Assembly: GCF_011927785.1 (NCBI RefSeq)
Contig: NZ_JAATJK010000001.1
Span: 1,426,001 to 1,490,000 of the forward strand
Length of the DNA: 64,000 nt
Origin: Micromonospora profundi
GTDB lineage: Bacteria; Actinomycetota; Actinomycetes; Mycobacteriales; Micromonosporaceae
Direction of reading: 5' to 3'
In this document: positions 25,230 through 34,767 of the stretch, one piece after another
Layout: the number at the start of each line of letters is the position of its first letter
Numbering within the stretch: position 1 is the first letter of the stretch
The notes under the pieces: model-generated
What the model saw: the letters and a program-made list of their open reading frames with translations, nothing else
Told to the model about the DNA's origin: nothing
Database searches by the model: none
Program-made: the position numbers and the translations under genes

Positions 25230-26840
25230 TCAGGCGGGCCGCACGGCGAGAGCGTGGTGGAACACGTCCAAGGGGTCGTAGTGGGCCTTGACCCGCTGCA
25301 GGCGGGGGTAGTTGTCCTGGTAGTACAGGGTGGACCAGGGGATGCCTGATCGGTTGACGGCCGGGTCGGCGAGGTCGTTGTCCGGGTAGTTGATGTAGGC
25401 GCCGTCCAGCGGGTGAGGCACACCGCCGGTGTCGGCGTACACCTGGTGGTAGAAGTCGCGGATCCAGGCGTCGTGCGCCGCGTCCAACGCCGGATCGGTC
25501 CACGCCGCCAGGTAAATCAGTCCGATGACGGCGTCGCGGTGGGACGTGGCCGTAGCCGTCGGCGGCACGGTGTTGATCTTTCCGCCATAGGTGCTCAGGC
25601 CGACGGTGCCGACCAGCAGGCCCTCGTCACCCGGCTGGGTGAGCAGTCGGTAGATCGTCGATACCTGGGTCTCGGTGAACCGGGACCGCAGGTAGCCGGA
25701 CTTCATCCGGAACCGGACGCTCTGGGAGTCGTCCGCGCCGCCCAGCACAGCGGTCATCCACGGCTTCCACTCCTTGCGGACGTCCTGCGGCGCGCCGACG
25801 CCGTCGCTGAGCGCGGCGATGAAGTCGTCCAGCAGCTGCTCGGCGTCCGGACCGAAGACCTGGCCGATCAGCATGTGCGCACCGGTCTGCCGACGGTTGA
25901 GGTCCAGCGCACCGTAGAGCCGGCTGCTGGCCAGTCCCGGTGCGGCATTCTCCTCGCACCACTGGCTGTGGTTGCGCACCAACCGGGCGAACTTCTGCTC
26001 GTCCATCCCCTCCCACGGCCACGTGCAGGAGTAGTCGAGGATCTTGGCCGGCGCCGGCGGCAGCAGGGTGCCGGGATCGGTGCCGGTGACGCCGGGTGTG
26101 CGCAGCCAGTACCGGGTGACGATCCCGAAGTTCCCGCCGCCGCCGCCGGTGTGTGCCCACCACAGGTCGTGGTGGGGATCGGCCGGATCCCGAGTGGCTA
26201 CCACGGACCTGACCCGGCCGCGTCGGTCGGTCACCACCACTTCCACGGCGTCGAGGTGATCGGCGACGAGGCCGTATTCGCGGGACAGCACGCCGTATCC
26301 GCCGCCGGCGATGTGCCCGCCGACGCCTACCATCGGGCACCAGCCGGCCGGAACGGTGACGCCCCAGCCGAAGAACAGCCGGCGGTGCAGCTCGGCCAAG
26401 GTCGCGCCGGCCTCGACGGCGAAGGCATTGCGGGCCGGGTCGAAGTAGACCTGCGTCATCCCGGCCAGGTCGATGATGACTTGAACAGCCGGGTTGTCGA
26501 CGAAGTCGGACAGGCAGTGCCCACCGCTACGGACCACCACCCGCTGTCCGGCCCGGACCGCGTCGTGTACCGCCTGGACGACCTGCTGTGTCGAGCCGAC
26601 CACGCGCACGTAGTCCGGACTGGCCGCATACCGTTTGTTGCGCCCCTGGACCAGTTCCTCGTAGCGGACGTCGGCCGGGCGCACGGTCACCGGCCCGATG
26701 GGGGGCGGGCAGCCGCCAGCGGCACCGCCGGCCGGGAAGCCGCCGGCCGCGGCTGCCGGCGCCACGACGGTCTGCGCGGCGGCCAGACCGGCCGCCACCG
26801 CGGCGGTACGCAGAACCTGACGTCGAGTGTGTTCGGACAT
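25230..26840 (-). CDS. Tat-exported bicovalent-FAD oxidase (berberine bridge enzyme-like)
   Basis: A 536-aa PCMH-type FAD oxidase. The N-terminus has a twin-arginine signal (SEHTRRQVLR, a long Ala-rich hydrophobic run). Two predicted flavin attachment residues are visible: His108 in RSGGHC and Cys168 in GWCPMVGVGGHIAGGGYG. The C-terminus has the BBE-type YINYPDNDL and YYQDNYPRLQRVKAHYDPLDVF. Such enzymes oxidise alcohols, sugars or C-H bonds with O2. Export means it could act on a secreted product, as some antibiotic-finishing oxidases do. Transcribed divergently from unbL. Start ATG 26840 chosen at the Tat signal. Confidence 0.85.
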   Translation of the reverse strand: MSEHTRRQVLRTAAVAAGLAAAQTVVAPAAAAGGFPAGGAAGGCPPPIGPVTVRPADVRYEELVQGRNKRYAASPDYVRVVGSTQQVVQAVHDAVRAGQRVVVRSGGHCLSDFVDNPAVQVIIDLAGMTQVYFDPARNAFAVEAGATLAELHRRLFFGWGVTVPAGWCPMVGVGGHIAGGGYGVLSREYGLVADHLDAVEVVVTDRRGRVRSVVATRDPADPHHDLWWAHTGGGGGNFGIVTRYWLRTPGVTGTDPGTLLPPAPAKILDYSCTWPWEGMDEQKFARLVRNHSQWCEENAAPGLASSRLYGALDLNRRQTGAHMLIGQVFGPDAEQLLDDFIAALSDGVGAPQDVRKEWKPWMTAVLGGADDSQSVRFRMKSGYLRSRFTETQVSTIYRLLTQPGDEGLLVGTVGLSTYGGKINTVPPTATATSHRDAVIGLIYLAAWTDPALDAAHDAWIRDFYHQVYADTGGVPHPLDGAYINYPDNDLADPAVNRSGIPWSTLYYQDNYPRLQRVKAHYDPLDVFHHALAVRPA

Positions 26841-27160
26841 GGCGCATTCTCCTCTGATGGCGAGCGTGGTGCTGAGGTGTCGGCCCAAGCTGTCACTGGT
26901 TCCGTCCGGCGATGTCAGGAATGCGATGCGGCCAGCCAACCCGCATACACGATGGTGACGTGATCGAGACCGGCGCATCTCACGGATTGCTTGGCGGCCG
27001 GCGATCACTCGCGCGGCAGTAGCGGGACGGGCCGGCGTCGCGGTAGCTCCCGGCAACACCAAAGAAGACACTCCACCGGCGCCTTGTCAGGCTCGGGGCA
27101 CTTGGCCGACTCGCATCGAGATCCTTATCTGTCGACTAGCGGCACAGGAGTAGCCCACCG
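26841..27160. promoter_or_regulatory. Divergent intergenic region: oxidase / enediyne cassette
   Basis: 320 bp separating the minus-strand oxidase and unbL, the first gene of the long warhead operon. Promoters for both must lie here. I see an AGGAG ribosome site before unbL but no confident -10/-35 or operator. Confidence 0.45.
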
Positions 27161-28147
27161 ATGAAAGCTCTTCGAGCAATTCGCCGTAAGGTGATGACAC
27201 CCAGCCGATCCGCCACCGGGCTGGATGTCCGCGGCTTCTACGTCAAGAGCACTGAGGCCCGCACGCTTCTGGAGTCCATCGGTGGCACGTTCCTCGACGG
27301 CTACGCGATCGCGGCCGAGGCGCGCACGCCGGCCGAGGCCGAGGCGCCGCTGGCGGCCGTGCCGACCCGGTTCCGCGGCTTCGCGCACGAGGGCGCGGCC
27401 ATGGCCTTCGCCGTCCGCGACGCGCTGCGCCCAGGCGGGCGCAACGTCGAGCGGTTCCTGGACGGCGCCGGCGCCGACCACGTCTACATGGCCTACGTCG
27501 GCGTCGGATGGGCGATGGCGCGGGTGCCCCGCATGCGGTGGCCGTCCCTGCACGCCCCCGATCCGCTGCTGCGATGGCTGGTGCTCGACGGCTACGGGTT
27601 TCACCAGGCCTACTTCCGCACCGGGCGCTACGTCTTCGACCAGTACGAGAACGGCTCGCCGCCGTGGCAGGAAACGACGTCGCGGGACTACGCGCCCCGC
27701 GCCGTCGACCAGGGCATCGGCCGGGCGCTGTGGTTCATCGGCGGCACCGACCCCGCCGTCGTGGCCGGCCTGGTCGAGCGGTTCCCGAGCCGCCGCCGGG
27801 CCGACCTCTGGAGCGGGGTCGGGCTGGCCGCCACGTACGCCGGCGGCGCCACCGAGGCGGAGCTGACCGCGCTCTGGGAGCACGGCCGCGACTACCGGGC
27901 GCAGCTGGCCCAGGGCGCGGCCTTCGCCGCCGGCGCGCGAGCCCGGGCGAACCTGATCTGCCCGCACAACGAGACGGCCACCCAGATCTTCTGCGGCCAG
28001 CCGGTGGCGCTGGCCCAGAAGGTGACCGACGAGGCAATGACGGGTCTTCCGGCCGACGGCCCGATGCCGGCGTACGAAGTCTGGCGCCGGCGGGTCTCGG
28101 AGGCCTTTGTGCGATCCGGCCACCTCGAACTGACCGCGACGGAGTAG
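27161..28147 (+). CDS. unbL: DUF1702 enediyne cassette protein (UnbL-like)
   Basis: A 328-aa soluble protein of the DUF1702 family, one of the five genes that define the enediyne warhead cassette (with pksE, tebC, unbV, unbU). Conserved strings include RFRGFAHEGAAMAFAV, GVGWAMARVP, DGYGFHQAYF, DQGIGRALWFIGG and RRADLWSGVGLAATYAGG. Function is unknown; it is thought to help convert the PKS product to the core. It begins the long plus-strand run and ends 3 bp before pksE. ATG 27161 is preceded by AGGAG. Confidence 0.85.
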   Translation: MKALRAIRRKVMTPSRSATGLDVRGFYVKSTEARTLLESIGGTFLDGYAIAAEARTPAEAEAPLAAVPTRFRGFAHEGAAMAFAVRDALRPGGRNVERFLDGAGADHVYMAYVGVGWAMARVPRMRWPSLHAPDPLLRWLVLDGYGFHQAYFRTGRYVFDQYENGSPPWQETTSRDYAPRAVDQGIGRALWFIGGTDPAVVAGLVERFPSRRRADLWSGVGLAATYAGGATEAELTALWEHGRDYRAQLAQGAAFAAGARARANLICPHNETATQIFCGQPVALAQKVTDEAMTGLPADGPMPAYEVWRRRVSEAFVRSGHLELTATE

Positions 28148-28150
28148 AAC

Positions 28151-31100
28151 GTGACCCGCATCGCAATAGTCGGGATGGCCTGCCGCTATCCGGACGCCGA
28201 CAGCCCACGCGAGCTGTGGGAGAACGCCCTCGCCGGGCGCCGCGCCTTCCGGCGGCTGCCGTCGGAACGGATGAACCTCGACGACTACTGGGCCGCCGAC
28301 CCGGCCGCGCCCGACCGCTTTTACGCCCGGACGGCCGCCGTCATCGAGGGCTACCGATTCGACAGGGTGGCGTTCAAGGTGGCCGGCAGCACCTACCGGT
28401 CGACCGACCTGACCCACTGGCTGGCCCTCGACGTCGCCGCGCAGGCGCTGACCGACGCCGGCTTCCCGGACGGCGCGGGCCTGCCCCGGGAGCGTACGGC
28501 CGTGGTGGTGGGCAACAGCCTCACCGGCGAGTTCTCGCGGGCCGGGCAGATGCGCCTGCGCTGGCCGTTCGTCCGGCGTACGGTGGCCGCGGCGCTGCGG
28601 CGGGAGGGCTGGGACGACGACCGGCTCGGCACCTTCCTGGCCGAGCTCGAACAGACGTACAAGGCACCGTTCCCTGGCGTCGACGAGGACACCCTGGCCG
28701 GTGGCCTGTCCAACACGATCGCCGGTCGCATCTGCAACTACTTCGACCTCAACGGCGGCGGCTTCACCGTCGACGGCGCCTGCTCGTCGTCGCTGCTGTC
28801 CGTCGCGACGGCCTGCAACGCCCTGGTCGACGGCACGGTCGATGTGGCCGTGGCCGGCGGCGTCGACCTGTCGATCGACCCGTTCGAGATGATCGGCTTC
28901 GCCAAGACCGGGGCGCTGGCCCGTGGCGAGATGAAGGTCTACGACCGCGGCGCCAATGGGTTCTGGCCCGGTGAGGGCTGCGGCATGGTCGTGCTGATGC
29001 GCGAGGAGGATGCGCGCGACAGCCGCCGCGTGATCGCCACGGTGGCCGGCTGGGGTATGTCGTCGGACGGCAAGGGCGGCATGACCCGGCCCGAGCTCAG
29101 CGGCTACCAGCTGGCGATGCGGCGGGCGTACGAGCGGGCCGGGTTCGGCCTCGAGACGGTGGCCCTGTTCGAGGGACACGGAACCGGCACCCCGGTCGGC
29201 GACGCGACCGAGCTGCGGGCGTTGTCGGAGGCGCGGCGCTCGGCCGGGGCCACCGGGACGCCGGCCGTGATCGGCTCGGCCAAGGCGATGATCGGCCACA
29301 CCAAGGCCGCCGCCGGCGTGGCGGGCCTGATCCGGGCCGCGATGGCCGTGCGTCACCAGGTGCTGCCGCCCGCGCTGGGCTGCAACGACCCCCACGACGT
29401 GCTGACCGCTCCGGACGCGACGCTGCGGGTGCTGCGGCAGGCCGAGGCGTGGCCGGCCGACGTCCCGGTGCGGGCCGGCGTGACCGCCATGGGCTTCGGC
29501 GGCATCAACACCCACGTCGTGCTCGAGAACACGCGGCGGCGCAACGGATTCGACGCCCGCAGCCGGGCGATCGCGGCGGCCATCCAGGACTGCGAGCTGT
29601 TGCTGGTCGACGCCGGCTCGGCCGCCGAGCTGGCTGACCGCCTGCGGCAGCTGACCGAGTTCGTGCCCGTGCTGTCGTACGCCCAGCTCGGTGACCTGGC
29701 CGCCACCCTGCACCGGCAGCTGCGCGACCTGCCCTACCGCGCGGCGGTGGTGGCCCGGTCGCCCGAGGACGCCACGGAGCGCCTGCGCAGCCTGCTCGAC
29801 AAGGTCGAGGCGGGGGAGACCACCGCGTTCAGCGCGGACGGCCGGACCATGCTCGGCCACTTCCCCAAGTGCGGCCAGCTCGGCTTCCTGTTCCCGGGCC
29901 AGGGCTCGGGCCGGGGCACCAGCGGCGGCGCGATGCGGCGCCGGTTCGCCGAGGCGGACGCCGTGTTCGCCAAGGCCGCGCTGCCCACCGACGGCGACAT
30001 GGTGGCGACCGAGGTGGCCCAGCCGCGGATCGTCGCCGGCTCGCTCGCCGGCCTGCAGGTCCTCACCGCGCTCGGCGTGCACGCCACGGTGGCCGTCGGC
30101 CACAGTCTCGGTGAGCTCACGGCCCTGCACTGGGCCGGGGCCATGGACGAGGACGCGCTGCTGCGCCTGGCCGTGCAGCGCGGCCGGGCCATGGGCGAGC
30201 ACGGAATGACCGGCGGGATGGCCCGGATCAGTGCGCCCGCCGCGGACGTCGAGGAGCTGATCCGCGGCGCGGGGGTGGTGATCGCCGCGGCCAACGGACC
30301 CCGGCAGACCGTCGTCGCCGGGCCGGTCGAGGCGGTCGAGGCGGCCTGCGACCGGGCTCGCAACGCCGGGTACGACGCCGGCCGGCTGCCCGTGTCGCAC
30401 GCGTTTCACTCGCCCCTGGTCGCCAAGGCGGCCGTGGTGTTCGGCGGCGCGATTGACGACCACGTCTGGGCGCCGCTGACCGGGCGGGTGATTTCCACCG
30501 TGACCGGCGAACCGGTGCCGGCCGACGCCGACCTGACCGGGCTGCTGCGCGACCAGATCACCGATCCGGTGCTGTTCCAGCAGGCGATCGCGCTGGCCGC
30601 CAAGGAGGTCGACCTGCTGATCGAGGTTGGCCCGGGTCAGGTGCTCTCGGGACTGGCCGCCTCGGCAGACCTGCGCGCGGTGGCGCTCGACACCGACGAC
30701 GAGTCGCTGACCGGCGTGCTGCGGGTGGTCGGGGCCGCGTTCGTGGTCGGCGCGGCCGCGGTCGACTCGCGCCTGTTCCACGGCCGCCTGATCCGGCCCC
30801 TCAAGGTCGGGGCCGAGCAGTCGTTCTTCGCCAGCCCGTGCGAGGCGGCCCCAGCCGACAGCATCGGCGCGGCGGCCCTGGCGGCCGCGCCGGCCCCCGT
30901 GGCTCCGGCCGACACCCCGGCGGTCACGACCGCCGAGCCTGCGGCTTCGGGCCTGGAACTGCTGCGGCAGCTGGCCGCCGAACGGGCTGAGCTGCCGCTC
31001 GACCTGGTGCGCCCGGAAAGCCGGCTGCTCGACGACCTGCACCTGAGCTCGATCACCGTCGGCCAGATCGTCAACCAGGTCGCCAGCCGACTCGGCGTGC

Positions 31101-33688
31101 CGGCCGGGCAGGTGCCGCCGAACTTCGCGACGTCGACAGTGCAGGAGCTCGCGAAAGCGTACGAGGCCCTGTCGGACACCGCCGGGACCGACGCGCCAGC
31201 CCGTTCGGCAGCGCCGGAAGGGGCGGCGCCCTGGGTCCGGCCGTGGTCGGTCGACCTCGACGTCGCCCCGGTCCCACCGCGCGTCGCACCCGAGACAGAC
31301 GGCGCCTGGCAGGTCTTCTCGCCCGGCGACCACCCGTTCGCCGGCGACTTGAGCGACAGCCTGGCCCGGGCCGGGGTGGGCGCGGGCGTCCTGGTCTGCC
31401 TGCCGCCGGACTGCGGCCCGGACGACCTCGACCTGGCCCTGCGCGGAGCCAAGGTGGTGCTGGCGGGCGCGCCGGACCGGCGGTTCGTGCTCGTGCAGCA
31501 CGGCCGGGGCGCGGCCGGCCTGGCCAAGACGTTGCACCTGGAGTCGCCGCCGACCCGGGTCACGGTGGTGCACCTGGCCACCGGCGACGACGCGGTGGCC
31601 CGCGTGACGGCCGAGACCGCGGCGACGGAGTCGTTCGCCGAGGTGTTCTACGACGCCGACGGCACCCGCCGGACCCCGCGGCTGCGGGTGCTGCCGTTCG
31701 AACCGGCCCGGACGGTTCCGGCACTCACGTCCGCGGACGTGCTGCTGGCGACCGGCGGCGGTAAGGGCATCACCGCCGAGTGCGCGCTGGCCATGGCCTG
31801 CGACAGCGGGGCCAGGCTGGCTCTGCTGGGCCGTTCCGACCCAGCCCGCGACACCGAGCTGGCGGCCAATCTGCAGCGGATGACCGAGGCCGGCATCGTG
31901 GTCGAGTACGCGCAGGCCGACGTCACCGACCGTGCGTCGGTCCAGCGCGCGGTGGGCGCGCTCAGCGCCGCCCTCGGCCCGATCACCGCGGTGCTGCACG
32001 GGGCGGGCCGCAACGAGCCGGCGTCGCTGGTCACCCTGGACCGGGACGCGTTCGCTCGTACGCTCGCGCCCAAGGTCGACGGCCTGCACGCGGTGCTGGC
32101 CGCGGTCGATCCGCAGCAGTTGCGGCTGCTGGTCTCCCTGGGCAGCATCATCGGCCACGCCGGGCTGCCCGGCGAGGCGCACTACGCCACGGCGAACGAG
32201 TGGCTGGACGACGCCACCGCCGAGTTCGGTCGGCTGCATCCGCACTGCCGCACGCTCTGCCTCGAGTGGTCGGTGTGGTCGGGCGTCGGCATGGGCGAGA
32301 AGCTGGACGTGGTCGACGCGCTCGACCGCGACGGGGTCAGCGCCATTACGCCCGATCAGGGCCTCGCCGTGCTCCGGCGGCTGTTGTCCGACCCGGACAG
32401 CCCGGGGACGGTGGTGATCAGCGGCCGGACCCACGGGATCGGCACGATGCGCTACGCCGAGCCCGACCTGCCGCTGCTGCGGTTCGTCGACCGCCCGCTC
32501 GTACGCTATCCGGGCGTGGAGCTCGTCTGCGAGGTTGAGCTGAGCGCGGGCACCGATCTCTACCTGGCCGACCACCTGCTCGACGGCAACCAGCTCTTCC
32601 CGGCGGTCTTCGGCATGGAGGCCATGGCCCAGGTGGCGGCGGCCGTCACGGGCCACACCGGCGCGCCGGTCGTCGACGACGCCGAGTTCCTGCGGCCGAT
32701 CGTCGTGCCGCCGCACGGCAGCACCCGCATCCGGATCGCGGCCGTGGACACCGGGCCGGTCGTCGAGGTCGCGCTGCGCAGCGAGGAGACCGCGTTCGGA
32801 GCCGACCACTTCCGGGCCCGGTTGCGCTTCGACGCGACGATCCCGGCGGCCGGGTCGCCGGAGCCCGTCGAGCCCGGCGGGCCCGCCGTCCCGCTCGACC
32901 CGGCGACCGACCTCTACGGCCCGATCCTGTTTCAGGGCCGCAGGTTCCAGCGGCTGCGAACCTACCACCGGGCCGAGGCCCGTGACGTCGACGTCGACGT
33001 GACCGCCGACCTCGCGACCGATTGGTTCGCGTCCTACCTGCCGTCGACGCTGCTGCTCGGCGATCCGGGCGTCCGGGACGCGATGATGCACGGCAACCAG
33101 GTCTGCGTGCCCGACGCCACGCTGCTGCCGCAGGGGATCGACCGGATCGTGCCGGCCGGCGCGGCCATGCACGACGCCGCGGCGCTGCGGTTCCAGGCCA
33201 CCGAACGGTCGCGCGACGGCGACACCTACGTCTACGACGTCGCGCTGCGGGATGAGGGCGGCCGGGTCGTCGAACGGTGGGAGGGGCTGCGCCTGCGCGC
33301 GGTGCGCAAGGGTGACGGCTCCGGCCCCTGGCACCCGGTGCTGCTCGGCTGCTATGTGGAACGCGCGGCCGGGGACCTGCTGGGGTCGCCGGTCGTGGCC
33401 AGGGCGGAACCCGTGCCGATGATCGGCCGGACTGCGCGGGAGTGGGCCGATCGGCTCGGCTCGCGGTTCGAGGCGGCCCAGCGGGTGGCCGAGGCGACCG
33501 GCGAGCCTCTGGACACCGCTGCGACGCGGGTCGAGGCGGCCGGGGCGGGGGACTGGCGGGTGATCGCGGCCGGGCCGGCCGGCTGGGTCGTGCTCGGCCA
33601 CGGCGACAAGCGGGTCGCCACCCTGGTCACGCGACTGTCCGGGGGGCCGGAAACGGTCGCCGTGGCTATGGCGAGCGGAGAGGCGTGA
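28151..33688 (+). CDS. pksE: Enediyne iterative type I polyketide synthase (PKSE), PPTase domain degenerate
   Basis: An 1845-aa multidomain PKS. Order: KS about 1-460 (Cys211 in DGACSSS, His343 in EGHGTGT, His383 in MIGHTKAA), AT about 570-880 (Ser652 in VGHSLGE), ACP about 935-1010 (Ser967 in LHLSSITVGQ), KR about 1190-1450 (ATGGGKGITAE; AHYATANEW), DH about 1460-1730 (YLADHLLDGNQLFP). This KS-AT-ACP-KR-DH order with a central ACP is specific to enediyne PKSs, which make a C15-C16 polyene from acetyl units. They normally end in a PPTase domain and are about 1900-1980 aa. Here the tail after 1735 is only about 110 aa: GEPLDTAATRVEAAG and GWVVLGHGDKRVAT recall its end, but the SH-motif, the GxDxE and WxxKEA motifs are missing. 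A discrete PPTase lies at 37715-38458. Confidence 0.95.
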   Translation: MTRIAIVGMACRYPDADSPRELWENALAGRRAFRRLPSERMNLDDYWAADPAAPDRFYARTAAVIEGYRFDRVAFKVAGSTYRSTDLTHWLALDVAAQALTDAGFPDGAGLPRERTAVVVGNSLTGEFSRAGQMRLRWPFVRRTVAAALRREGWDDDRLGTFLAELEQTYKAPFPGVDEDTLAGGLSNTIAGRICNYFDLNGGGFTVDGACSSSLLSVATACNALVDGTVDVAVAGGVDLSIDPFEMIGFAKTGALARGEMKVYDRGANGFWPGEGCGMVVLMREEDARDSRRVIATVAGWGMSSDGKGGMTRPELSGYQLAMRRAYERAGFGLETVALFEGHGTGTPVGDATELRALSEARRSAGATGTPAVIGSAKAMIGHTKAAAGVAGLIRAAMAVRHQVLPPALGCNDPHDVLTAPDATLRVLRQAEAWPADVPVRAGVTAMGFGGINTHVVLENTRRRNGFDARSRAIAAAIQDCELLLVDAGSAAELADRLRQLTEFVPVLSYAQLGDLAATLHRQLRDLPYRAAVVARSPEDATERLRSLLDKVEAGETTAFSADGRTMLGHFPKCGQLGFLFPGQGSGRGTSGGAMRRRFAEADAVFAKAALPTDGDMVATEVAQPRIVAGSLAGLQVLTALGVHATVAVGHSLGELTALHWAGAMDEDALLRLAVQRGRAMGEHGMTGGMARISAPAADVEELIRGAGVVIAAANGPRQTVVAGPVEAVEAACDRARNAGYDAGRLPVSHAFHSPLVAKAAVVFGGAIDDHVWAPLTGRVISTVTGEPVPADADLTGLLRDQITDPVLFQQAIALAAKEVDLLIEVGPGQVLSGLAASADLRAVALDTDDESLTGVLRVVGAAFVVGAAAVDSRLFHGRLIRPLKVGAEQSFFASPCEAAPADSIGAAALAAAPAPVAPADTPAVTTAEPAASGLELLRQLAAERAELPLDLVRPESRLLDDLHLSSITVGQIVNQVASRLGVPAGQVPPNFATSTVQELAKAYEALSDTAGTDAPARSAAPEGAAPWVRPWSVDLDVAPVPPRVAPETDGAWQVFSPGDHPFAGDLSDSLARAGVGAGVLVCLPPDCGPDDLDLALRGAKVVLAGAPDRRFVLVQHGRGAAGLAKTLHLESPPTRVTVVHLATGDDAVARVTAETAATESFAEVFYDADGTRRTPRLRVLPFEPARTVPALTSADVLLATGGGKGITAECALAMACDSGARLALLGRSDPARDTELAANLQRMTEAGIVVEYAQADVTDRASVQRAVGALSAALGPITAVLHGAGRNEPASLVTLDRDAFARTLAPKVDGLHAVLAAVDPQQLRLLVSLGSIIGHAGLPGEAHYATANEWLDDATAEFGRLHPHCRTLCLEWSVWSGVGMGEKLDVVDALDRDGVSAITPDQGLAVLRRLLSDPDSPGTVVISGRTHGIGTMRYAEPDLPLLRFVDRPLVRYPGVELVCEVELSAGTDLYLADHLLDGNQLFPAVFGMEAMAQVAAAVTGHTGAPVVDDAEFLRPIVVPPHGSTRIRIAAVDTGPVVEVALRSEETAFGADHFRARLRFDATIPAAGSPEPVEPGGPAVPLDPATDLYGPILFQGRRFQRLRTYHRAEARDVDVDVTADLATDWFASYLPSTLLLGDPGVRDAMMHGNQVCVPDATLLPQGIDRIVPAGAAMHDAAALRFQATERSRDGDTYVYDVALRDEGGRVVERWEGLRLRAVRKGDGSGPWHPVLLGCYVERAAGDLLGSPVVARAEPVPMIGRTAREWADRLGSRFEAAQRVAEATGEPLDTAATRVEAAGAGDWRVIAAGPAGWVVLGHGDKRVATLVTRLSGGPETVAVAMASGEA

Positions 33689-34117
33689 ATGGCCGTGGAG
33701 AAATACTACGAATACCGCCACACCGTGGGGTTCGAGGAAACCAACATGGTGGGCAACGTTTATTACGTCAATTATCTGCGGTGGCAGGGCCGGTGTCGGG
33801 AAATGTTCCTGAAGGATAGGGCGCCGGCGGTCCTCGACGATCTGCGGAACGATCTGAAACTGTTCACGCTCAAGGTCGACTGCGAGTTCTTCGCGGAGCT
33901 GGCCGCGTTCGACGAGCTGCTGATCCGGATGCGGCTGACCGAGCTGGCCCAGACCCAGGTGCAGTTCGGATTCGACTACGTGCGGCGCGACGGGGACGGC
34001 GAGACGCTTGTCGCGCGCGGTAGCCAGCGAGTCGCCTGCATGCGCGGGCCCAACACCCGGACGGTTCCGGCTCGGGTGCCGGAGACGCTGGCCAAGGCGC
34101 TGCTGCCCTATGCCTAG
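33689..34117 (+). CDS. tebC: Enediyne hot-dog thioesterase (TEBC/E10)
   Basis: A 142-aa 4-hydroxybenzoyl-CoA thioesterase-like protein that releases the polyene from PKSE. The signature is YRHTVGFEETNMVGNVYYVN with LRWQGRCREMF; Asn19, Tyr29 and Arg37 coincide with residues reported for CalE7, which hydrolyses without an acidic catalytic residue. ATG 33689 directly follows the pksE stop, so the two are translationally coupled, as in other enediyne cassettes. Confidence 0.93.
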   Translation: MAVEKYYEYRHTVGFEETNMVGNVYYVNYLRWQGRCREMFLKDRAPAVLDDLRNDLKLFTLKVDCEFFAELAAFDELLIRMRLTELAQTQVQFGFDYVRRDGDGETLVARGSQRVACMRGPNTRTVPARVPETLAKALLPYA

Positions 34118-34136
34118 GGGGTCGGTGGAGGCAAAC

Positions 34137-34640
34137 ATGGAAAAGCTCCAGGAGACCGTCTTCGAGAAGACATCCCTGCGCCGGGTCTTCGGCGCCTTCG
34201 CGACCGGGGTCACCGTGGTGACGGTGGGTGGCGAGTTCCCGCACGGCATGACCGCCAACTCGTTCACCGCGGTGTCTCTTGATCCGCCGCTGATCCTGGT
34301 CTGTGTCGGGCACGACGCGCTCATGCACGAGGTCCTCGGGCAGCGGACCGCGTTCGCGGTGTCGATCCTGGCCGCCGACCAGACCGGGGTGGCGCGCTAC
34401 TTCGCCGACAAGCGCCGGCCGATCGGGCGGGACCAGTTCGACGCCGTGCCGTGGTCGTCCGGGGCGTGCAGCGGCGCGCCCCTTATCGACGGCTCGCTGG
34501 CTCACCTGGAATGCGCGTTGGAACGGACCCACGAGGCCGGCGATCACACTATCTACATCGGGCGGCTTCTCTCCCTGTGGCGCCGGCCCGGGGATGACGC
34601 ACTGCTCTTCCTGAACGGCGAACTGCGGCACGCCGCCTGA
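34137..34640 (+). CDS. Flavin reductase (SgcE6/HpaC-like)
   Basis: A 167-aa NAD(P)H:flavin reductase-like protein: RRVFGAFATGVTVVTVGGEF, HGMTANSFTAVSLDPPLILVCV, and GSLAHLECALERTHEAGDHTIYIG. It supplies FADH2 to partner monooxygenases; in C-1027 SgcE6 serves this role. The two acyl-CoA-dehydrogenase-fold oxygenases (15693 and 55006) are the likely clients, as no other reductase is encoded nearby. ATG 34137 follows GTGGAGG. Confidence 0.9.
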   Translation: MEKLQETVFEKTSLRRVFGAFATGVTVVTVGGEFPHGMTANSFTAVSLDPPLILVCVGHDALMHEVLGQRTAFAVSILAADQTGVARYFADKRRPIGRDQFDAVPWSSGACSGAPLIDGSLAHLECALERTHEAGDHTIYIGRLLSLWRRPGDDALLFLNGELRHAA

Positions 34641-34767
34641 TCGCGGCCGCTATCGAGCATTGCGCGAGAAGAAAGCAGGCCCGCGCAGAATCCACGATTC
34701 GTACGGCAGTGTTCGCTGCCCCGCCCGGCGTCGGGTGACGCCAATTCCGTAGAGATGAGAGGATCCA

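Noticed and set aside
27125..34324. 2399-codon open frame on the minus strand
   Set aside because: It is the antisense shadow of unbL-pksE-tebC; composition is Arg/His/Gly-rich low-information sequence and no domain is recognisable.
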